Of a stretch of DNA of 64,000 bases, positions 59,138 through 64,000 are shown one piece after another. Under the pieces are notes generated by a model, which was not told the DNA's origin, did no database searches, and saw only the letters and a program-made list of their open reading frames with translations. The translations under genes and the position numbers were made by a program. This DNA is from Acidobacteriota bacterium (lineage in GTDB: Bacteria > Acidobacteriota > Aminicenantia > Aminicenantales > Saccharicenantaceae), in the NCBI GenBank assembly GCA_022711665.1, contig JAKLEN010000001.1, forward strand, positions 497,179-561,178, in the 5' to 3' direction. The number at the start of each line of letters is the position of its first letter. Position 1 is the stretch's first letter.

Positions 59138-61051
59138 ATGGACAAGCGCGCGCTCAGGCTCGGCGCGGCCGCGGCCCTGGCGGCGGCCCTGATCATCGGC
59201 CTCGCGGCCCAGGAATACGGCCCGCCCGGACGGCGGCAGGAATCGAAGCTGCCGCCGACCTACACGGTCGGCGGCGTCCGCCACGGGATCAGCTACTTCC
59301 CGAAGACCGATTACGCCTTCACCAAGCCGAAGAGAGCCGGCGATATCGACTTCGCCCACTACCACACCTACGATGAGGTCGCGGCCATCCTCCGCAAATG
59401 GGCGGCCGATTACCCGAATCTCGTCGACCTTTACTCTGTCGGGAAGTCGTTCGAAGGCCGCGACATCTGGCAGATCACGATCACCAACAAGGCGACGGGC
59501 AAGGATACCGACAAGCCGGCCATGTTCCTCGAGGGGAACCGGCACTCGGGGGAAGTGACGGCGGCGGAGTCCGCCCTCTGGTTCGCCGCCCACGTCCTCG
59601 GCGGCTACGGCCAGGACCCGGCGCTGACCGCGCTGGTCGATACCAAGGCCCTCTACGTCCGGGTCAAGAACAATCCCGACGGCTCGGAGATGTACTTGAA
59701 CACGGCCCAGTCGAACCGCAGCACGGTCCGGCCCTTCGACGACGACCGGGACGGCCTGCTCGACGAGGACCCGCCCGAGGACCTCGACGGCGACGGCTTC
59801 ATCCTGCAGATGAGGAAGAAGGTCGAGCCGGGCAAGGGGACGATGATCGTCGATCCGGCCGACCCCTCGGGCCGGCTCATGAAGCGGGTCGGGGCGGGCA
59901 AGGGCGATTACCTGACCTATCCGGAGGGCCTCGACAACGACGGCGACGGCCGGACGAACGAGGATGGGATCGGCGGCCTGGACCTGCACCGCAACTACCC
60001 CGAGAACTGGCGGCCCATGCCCGGCCGCGACCTGACCGGCCGCGGCTTCACCCAGGGCGGGGCCGGTGAATACCCGCTGTCCGAGCCGGAGACCCGGGCC
60101 GTCTTCTCCTTCCTCCTCGAGCATCCGAACGTCAGCATCGGCCAGACCATGGACACGACCGTGCCCATGCTGCTCCACGGCCCCTCGACCAGCCGCATGA
60201 GCGAGTCCATGTTCCCGGAGGACATGAAGATCTTCCATTACTTCGACGAGCAGGGGAAGAGGATCACCGGCTATCCCGACGCCGGCGACACATACTGGGA
60301 CTACGCCAACCTCGGCCGGGACGACCGCGAGAGGCGGGCCCTGGCCGCCGAGTTCGGCTTCGAGATCCCCGCCGAGCCCCGGGGCGAGCCGCTCTTCGGC
60401 CACTCGCCGGACTTCGGCTACCTGTATTATGGGGCCGTCTGGTACGGCGACGAGCTCTGGAACGGCGGCCGGGTCAAGGACTACGACGGCGACGGCCGGA
60501 TGACCGAGCTGGAGAGCCTGCGTTACATCGACGAGGAGCTGGGCGGCCGCTACTTCAAGCCCTGGACGAAGTTCGTCCATCCGACGCTCGGCCAGGTCGA
60601 GATCGGCGGCTTCAATCCCAAGTTCTGGCGCCAGAACCCGCCGGTCGAGCTGCTCGAAGAATGGATCGCGAAGGAGGCCCGGTTCAACCTCTTCCTGGCC
60701 AAGTCCCTGCCCCAGGTCAAGGTCGTCTCCGCCGAGGTCCGGCAGGTCAGGAAGGAGCCTGGCACGATCGAGATCGTCGCCTTCTTCACCAACGAGGGCT
60801 ACCTGCCCACGGCGTTGAAGATGGCCGACCGGGTCAAGATCGTCCGGCCCGACGCGGCCTCGATCCGCCTGCCCGAGGGGGCCGAGCTGGCCGGCGCCGC
60901 GGCCCGGCAGGACCTCGGCTTCCTGCGGCAGAACGAGAAGAAAGAGGTCCGCTGGAAGATCAAGGTCAAGCCGGGGACGTCCGGGGAGGCCGAGGTCTCG
61001 ATCTCCTCGACGCGCGGCGGCACGGCCCGGACGACGGTCAAGATCGGCTGA
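59138..61051 (+). CDS. Exported M14-family metallocarboxypeptidase with calcium-loop insertions
   Basis: A 637-residue exported protein: signal peptide (LRLGAAAALAAALIIGLAAQ), then a zinc-carboxypeptidase domain with the first two zinc ligands His136 and Glu139 (LEGNRHSGEVTAAES) and GLDLHRNYPENW near the substrate Arg. The usual third-ligand segment reads SIGQTMDTTVPMLL, with Asp339 where His is expected. The Glu in WYGDELWNGG may be the catalytic base. DxDxDG calcium-type loops occur at residues ~201-212, 216-224, 267-275 and ~445. The C-terminal ~130 residues form an Ig-like beta domain. The ATG at 59138 follows GAGGAGGACGC. Confidence 0.85.
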   Translation: MDKRALRLGAAAALAAALIIGLAAQEYGPPGRRQESKLPPTYTVGGVRHGISYFPKTDYAFTKPKRAGDIDFAHYHTYDEVAAILRKWAADYPNLVDLYSVGKSFEGRDIWQITITNKATGKDTDKPAMFLEGNRHSGEVTAAESALWFAAHVLGGYGQDPALTALVDTKALYVRVKNNPDGSEMYLNTAQSNRSTVRPFDDDRDGLLDEDPPEDLDGDGFILQMRKKVEPGKGTMIVDPADPSGRLMKRVGAGKGDYLTYPEGLDNDGDGRTNEDGIGGLDLHRNYPENWRPMPGRDLTGRGFTQGGAGEYPLSEPETRAVFSFLLEHPNVSIGQTMDTTVPMLLHGPSTSRMSESMFPEDMKIFHYFDEQGKRITGYPDAGDTYWDYANLGRDDRERRALAAEFGFEIPAEPRGEPLFGHSPDFGYLYYGAVWYGDELWNGGRVKDYDGDGRMTELESLRYIDEELGGRYFKPWTKFVHPTLGQVEIGGFNPKFWRQNPPVELLEEWIAKEARFNLFLAKSLPQVKVVSAEVRQVRKEPGTIEIVAFFTNEGYLPTALKMADRVKIVRPDAASIRLPEGAELAGAAARQDLGFLRQNEKKEVRWKIKVKPGTSGEAEVSISSTRGGTARTTVKIG

Positions 61052-61149
61052 GGCCTGCCGGCCGGTCCCCCGGATCTTCGGCCCGCGGCCGTCCCGGTCC
61101 GGGCCTCTCTCGTCCCGCCGCGGGCGATAGCGCCCTGGGGCGATTCCTG

Positions 61150-61311
61150 TATAATAACGGAAGGTCCGAGGCGCGGCGGCGCCCCCTTCCGGCCCCTGGC
61201 CCGCTTCCCCTGGTGAGGAAGCCCGGAAGGCCGCAGGGGATGGGCGCCCCCGCCGGAGCTTTGGGAGAATAGTCCTTAACCTGGAAGAATCGCCTCCTCC
61301 CCCCGTCTAAT
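61150..61311 (+). ncRNA. Candidate structured leader before the ECF sigma gene
   Basis: A TATAAT at 61150-61155 could start transcription near 61162. The following ~95 nt can form nested stems: 61175-61184 with 61242-61254, 61185-61192 with 61223-61230, and 61203-61208 with 61217-61222. CCCCTG at 61193-61198 could pair with CAGGGG at 61234-61239 as a pseudoknot. No known RNA family was recognised. Confidence 0.35.
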
Positions 61312-61926
61312 ATGGTGCGGAGGACAAGTGAGCTTATCCGCATGGAAGAGAAACAGCTGGTTCGGCTGGCTCAGGGAGGAAGCCCTGCGGCTTTCGAGGA
61401 GCTGGTCGCGAAATACCAGCCGAAGGTGTTCAGCATGGCTTTGAGTTTCACCCGGAACCGGGAAGCGGCCGACGACCTGGCCCAGGAGATCTTCCTGAAG
61501 GCCTATCTGGCCCTGCCCCGGTTCCACGGGAAGTCGGAGTTCGGGACCTGGCTCTACCGCATCTCCATGAACCACGTCAAGGACTTCCTGCGGAAGAAAG
61601 GCCGGGCCAAGGAAGTCTCCCTGGACGACGTCGGCGAGGCCGCTTTCTCCGACCGGGAGCAGGCCGAGCGGGCCGAGATGGAGCGCGAGACGGAGGCCCG
61701 CCGGACCCTGGTCCAGAGGCTGGTGCAGAGCCTGCCGGAGAAGTACCGGGTCATCGTCACCCTGCGCGACATCCAGGGCCTGGCCTACGAGGACATCTCC
61801 CGCATCCTCCGGCTGTCGCCGGGGACCGTCGACTCCCGCCTCCACCGGGCGCGACGGATGCTCCGCCTCAAGCTGGAACCGTATCTTGTCGGGGAAGGAG
61901 GGGCCCATGAGCTGCCGCAAGGCTGA
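61312..61926 (+). CDS. ECF-type RNA polymerase sigma factor
   Basis: A 204-residue sigma-70 family regulator with regions 2 and 4 only. Region 2 has EELVAKYQPKVFSMALSFT, DDLAQEIFLKAYLALPRF and KSEFGTWLYRISMNHVKDFL. Region 4 has LVQSLPEKYRVIVTLRDIQGL, YEDISRILRLSPGTVDSRLH and RARRMLRLKLE. The start is uncertain: ATG at 61312 or at 61342; a GGAGG lies between the two. The end overlaps its anti-sigma gene by 20 bp. Confidence 0.93.
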   Translation: MVRRTSELIRMEEKQLVRLAQGGSPAAFEELVAKYQPKVFSMALSFTRNREAADDLAQEIFLKAYLALPRFHGKSEFGTWLYRISMNHVKDFLRKKGRAKEVSLDDVGEAAFSDREQAERAEMERETEARRTLVQRLVQSLPEKYRVIVTLRDIQGLAYEDISRILRLSPGTVDSRLHRARRMLRLKLEPYLVGEGGAHELPQG

Positions 61927-62395
61927 GAAGCTGATCCAGAGATCGCTCGACGGCCGCCTCGACCGCCGCGGCCGGGACCGGCTGGCGTCTCATCTGGCCG
62001 TCTGCCCGGCTTGCCGCAAGGTCGAAGCCGAATACCGGTCGATGCTCCGTCTCCTGAAGGACGGCCCGGCCGCCGAACCCCTGCCCCGTTTCTGGGAGCG
62101 TCTCGAGCCCCGGCTGCGCGAGGAGACGGAGCTCGTGCCGCTGCTCTTCTGGGAGCGCTGGAGCCTGAAGGCCATCCCCGTCTTCCTGGCCCTGGTCATC
62201 CTGCTGGGCGGCTTCCTCTTTTTCGCCCCCCGGACCCGGGAGCTGAGCCAGTCGGCGGTCCTGCTGATGGAGAACCGGGACCCCCTGTCCGAAACCCAGG
62301 CCCTGTTCGAGACCGATAGGCCGGAGACGAGGACGATGATGCTCCTGTTCGCGTCGCGGGAAGAGACGTCCCCGGCCAGGAGGCCGATGCCATGA
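61907..62395 (+). CDS. Anti-sigma factor with zinc-finger and one membrane segment
   Basis: A 162-residue regulator. The N-terminal zf-HC2 domain has the zinc motif SHLAVCPACRK (HxxxCxxC), plus a Cys at position 3. One membrane segment lies in the middle (AIPVFLALVILLGGFLFFA). The C-terminal part outside has no known domain. Presumably it holds the ECF sigma factor at the membrane. The ATG at 61907 has GGGGAAGGAGGGG upstream and overlaps the sigma gene. The stop overlaps the next start (ATGA). Confidence 0.88.
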   Translation: MSCRKAEKLIQRSLDGRLDRRGRDRLASHLAVCPACRKVEAEYRSMLRLLKDGPAAEPLPRFWERLEPRLREETELVPLLFWERWSLKAIPVFLALVILLGGFLFFAPRTRELSQSAVLLMENRDPLSETQALFETDRPETRTMMLLFASREETSPARRPMP

Positions 62396-62841
62396 AGACG
62401 AAGTACAAGATCCTGATCGCCCTGACGCTGCTCGTCGTCTTCGGGCTCGGCGCCGCCGCCGGCGTCCTCTTCGAGAGGAACATCGCCCACCGGGCCCAGC
62501 GGCGGGCCGCGGCCGCCCGGCTGCACTTCCCCTCCCCCGAGGAGTGGGCCAGGGAGCTCGGCCTGACGCAGGAGCAGCAGGACAAGATCCGCGAGATCTT
62601 CAAGGGGAACGAAGAGCGCATGAAGGCCTTCCGGACCGAGAGCCGGGGCAGGCTGGGCGAGCTCCGCAAGAGGCTCTCGACCGAGATCGACGCCGTCCTG
62701 ACCCCGGAGCAGAAGGCCAAGAACGACGAGATGATGCGGCGCTTCGAGGAACAGCGGAAGAAGAACGAAGAACGGAATACATCGCGCGAGCGGCGGGACC
62801 AGACCCCCCCACGGCAGGACCCCCCTCCGCCGAGTCGCTAG
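62392..62841 (+). CDS. Spy/CpxP-like periplasmic protein
   Basis: A 149-residue membrane-anchored or exported protein. The N-terminal hydrophobic segment (YKILIALTLLVVFGLGAAAG) is followed by a helical region like Spy, CpxP and the heavy-metal-sensor family: ARELGLTQEQQDKIREIF, then STEIDAVLTPEQKAKNDEMM, the two LTxxQ-type motifs. The C terminus is charged and Pro-rich. As part of the sigma/anti-sigma group it may sense envelope stress or metals. Confidence 0.82.
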   Translation: MKTKYKILIALTLLVVFGLGAAAGVLFERNIAHRAQRRAAAARLHFPSPEEWARELGLTQEQQDKIREIFKGNEERMKAFRTESRGRLGELRKRLSTEIDAVLTPEQKAKNDEMMRRFEEQRKKNEERNTSRERRDQTPPRQDPPPPSR

Positions 62842-62859
62842 TCCTAAAGGAGATCTGAG

Positions 62860-64000
62860 ATGAAGAAGAAGGTCCTCTGGATGATCATCGCCCTGGTCGT
62901 CGTGGCCGGGGTGATCCTCGGCCTGACCGTCCTCAAGGGCGGGAAGAAGAACGAGGTCAAATACCGTACCGAGACCCTCGGCCGCGGCGACATCGAAGCG
63001 ACGGTCGTCACCTCGGGCACCCTGAACCCGATCGACACGATCGACATCGGCGCCCAGGTGTCGGGCAAGGTCACCAAGCTCTACGCCGACTTCAACACGC
63101 CGGTCAAGACGGGCGATATCGTGGCCGAGCTCGACCAGGAGCAGCTGCGGATGAAGATCCAGCAGAACGAGGCCAGCTATCGGACCCGGACGGCATCCCT
63201 GGAACAGGCCAAGGTCACCCTCCAAACGACCGAAAAGGCCTACGAGCGGGCCAAGGCCCTGTTCGCCAAGAGCCTCCTCTCGGTCGAGGAGATGGACTCG
63301 GCCGAGGCCAACTACCTCAGCGCCAAGAGCTCGCTCGTCTCGGCCGAGGCCAGCCTGTCCCAGGCCAAGAGCTCCCTCGACCAGAGCAAGGTCGACCTGA
63401 GCTACGCCATCATCCGCTCGCCGGTCGATGGCGTGGTCATCACCCGCAAGGTCAGCCTCGGCCAGACGCTCCAATCGGGCTTCAACGTGCCGGTGCTCTT
63501 CCAGGTGGCCACCGACCTGACCAAGATGAAGGTCGAATGCGACGTCGACGAATCCGACATCGGCAAGGTCAAGGAAGGCCAGAATGTCCGCTTCGGCGTC
63601 GAGGCCTACCCGGACGAGTCGTTCCACGGCGTCGTGCAGCAGGTCCGGGTCTCGCCGACGACGACCAACAACGTCGTTACCTACACGATCATCGTCAACG
63701 TCGACAACCCCGAGAAGAAGCTGCTGCCCGGCATGACCGCCACGGCCTCCATCATCGTCGGCGAGGCCAAGAACGTCCTGCGGGTGCCCAACGGGGCCCT
63801 GCGCTTCACGCCCACGCTGACCGAAGCCGAGATGAAGAAGATGCAGGAGGAGATGCGGCAGCGCTTCATGGCCCAGCGGCCGGCCCAGGGCGGGCAGCCC
63901 GGACAGCCCGGCGCGGCCAATCCCGGGATGCCGGGCGCCCCGCCGGCCGGCTCCCCGGGCGGGCCCGGCGGCCAGCCCGCGGCGGCCCGCCAGGGCGGCC
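62860..64000 (+). CDS. RND/MacA-type efflux periplasmic adaptor (truncated by window edge)
   Basis: A membrane fusion protein, open to the window edge (380 residues visible). An N-terminal anchor (KVLWMIIALVVVAGVILGL) is followed by a barrel-sandwich half (GTLNPIDTIDIGAQVSGKV), a long coiled-coil hairpin (residues ~100-175), the second lipoyl half (SYAIIRSPVDGVVITRKV), a beta-barrel domain and the membrane-proximal region (LLPGMTATASIIVGE). The visible C terminus is Gly/Pro/Gln-rich. Such adaptors pair with MacB-like or RND pumps; the pump is outside the window. AAGGAGATCTGAG precedes the ATG. Confidence 0.9.
   Translation, partial: MKKKVLWMIIALVVVAGVILGLTVLKGGKKNEVKYRTETLGRGDIEATVVTSGTLNPIDTIDIGAQVSGKVTKLYADFNTPVKTGDIVAELDQEQLRMKIQQNEASYRTRTASLEQAKVTLQTTEKAYERAKALFAKSLLSVEEMDSAEANYLSAKSSLVSAEASLSQAKSSLDQSKVDLSYAIIRSPVDGVVITRKVSLGQTLQSGFNVPVLFQVATDLTKMKVECDVDESDIGKVKEGQNVRFGVEAYPDESFHGVVQQVRVSPTTTNNVVTYTIIVNVDNPEKKLLPGMTATASIIVGEAKNVLRVPNGALRFTPTLTEAEMKKMQEEMRQRFMAQRPAQGGQPGQPGAANPGMPGAPPAGSPGGPGGQPAAARQGG

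Noticed and set aside
61191..61240. Resemblance to the SRP RNA (4.5S) apical loop
   Set aside because: A CGGAAG apex is present, but the symmetric-loop bases (GGUCAGG/AGCAG) are not, so it was not called SRP RNA.
1..64000. CRISPR arrays, rRNA genes, transposases or phage genes
   Set aside because: None was found on reading both strands; the repeats seen are too few and irregular for CRISPR.

Overview
The window is a gene-dense, GC-rich (roughly two-thirds G+C by eye) bacterial chromosome segment carrying core housekeeping genes and the dnaA-dnaN region. Phylum cannot be fixed from one window. The gene content suggests an anaerobic Gram-negative of the Acidobacteriota/Aminicenantota type: a lolB-like lipoprotein, lipoproteins and an RND-type adaptor; Tat-dependent DUF362 and polyferredoxin proteins; a membrane-bound group 4 [NiFe] hydrogenase; and an M14 peptidase with calcium loops. 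This is inference with low confidence. No insertion sequence, phage, CRISPR array or rRNA was seen. One tRNA (Gln) is present.

Layout. 1-6.6 kb (minus): one operon, degenerate receiver, valS, birA, coaX, a hypothetical, and rnr cut by the window edge. 6.6-11.7 kb (minus): guaA then dnaE. 11.8-17.6 kb: archaeal-type phosphoglycerate mutase (+), a RibD-C reductase (-), an AMIN/amidase_3 protein, then a DUF362 protein overlapping a NapH/NapG-like polyferredoxin (+). 17.7-25.1 kb (minus): a trypsin-fold pseudoprotease with PDZ, etfAB, and the fatty-acid/phospholipid cluster yceD-rpmF-plsX-fabG-acpP-fabF, which lacks fabH and fabD. 25.2-28.2 kb (+): an 81-residue hypothetical and polA, which seems to start at CTG. 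28.4-29.5 kb (-): a GNAT-like protein.

29.7-39.1 kb (+): an eleven-gene operon behind a near-consensus promoter. It encodes a complex-I-like membrane complex with three antiporter-like subunits plus J-, K-, A-, B-, C-, D-, H- and I-like subunits and no NADH module. The D-like subunit keeps both Cys-x-x-Cys pairs that bind NiFe. It is therefore best read as an ion-pumping, probably ferredoxin-linked, group 4 hydrogenase with unusually complex-I-like membrane parts. This is the most interesting locus in the window.

39.1-43.4 kb: a gene-poor stretch with dispersed repeats, then dnaN and dnaA (-) with an AT-rich gap and DnaA boxes marking a probable origin, then two small lipoproteins. 43.5-48.4 kb: rpmB (+), then rel, a GmhB-like phosphatase, an FmdB-like zinc ribbon and a signal-peptide-bearing Memo-AMMECR1 fusion (-). 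48.5-59.0 kb (+): two small membrane proteins, lolB-like, ispE, tRNA-Gln, prs, rplY, pth, then rpsF-rpsR-rplI-dnaB, radA, yacL-like, ispD and ispF. 59.1-64 kb (+): an M14 peptidase, a structured leader candidate, an ECF sigma factor, its anti-sigma factor, a Spy/CpxP-like protein and an efflux adaptor cut by the right edge.

Two related ~150-190 bp noncoding repeats lie, in opposite orientation, in two convergent intergenic gaps; one has 20-bp terminal inverted repeats. Several start codons are non-ATG (TTG, GTG, probably CTG), and several -10 boxes sit so close to the start codon that the mRNAs may be leaderless.
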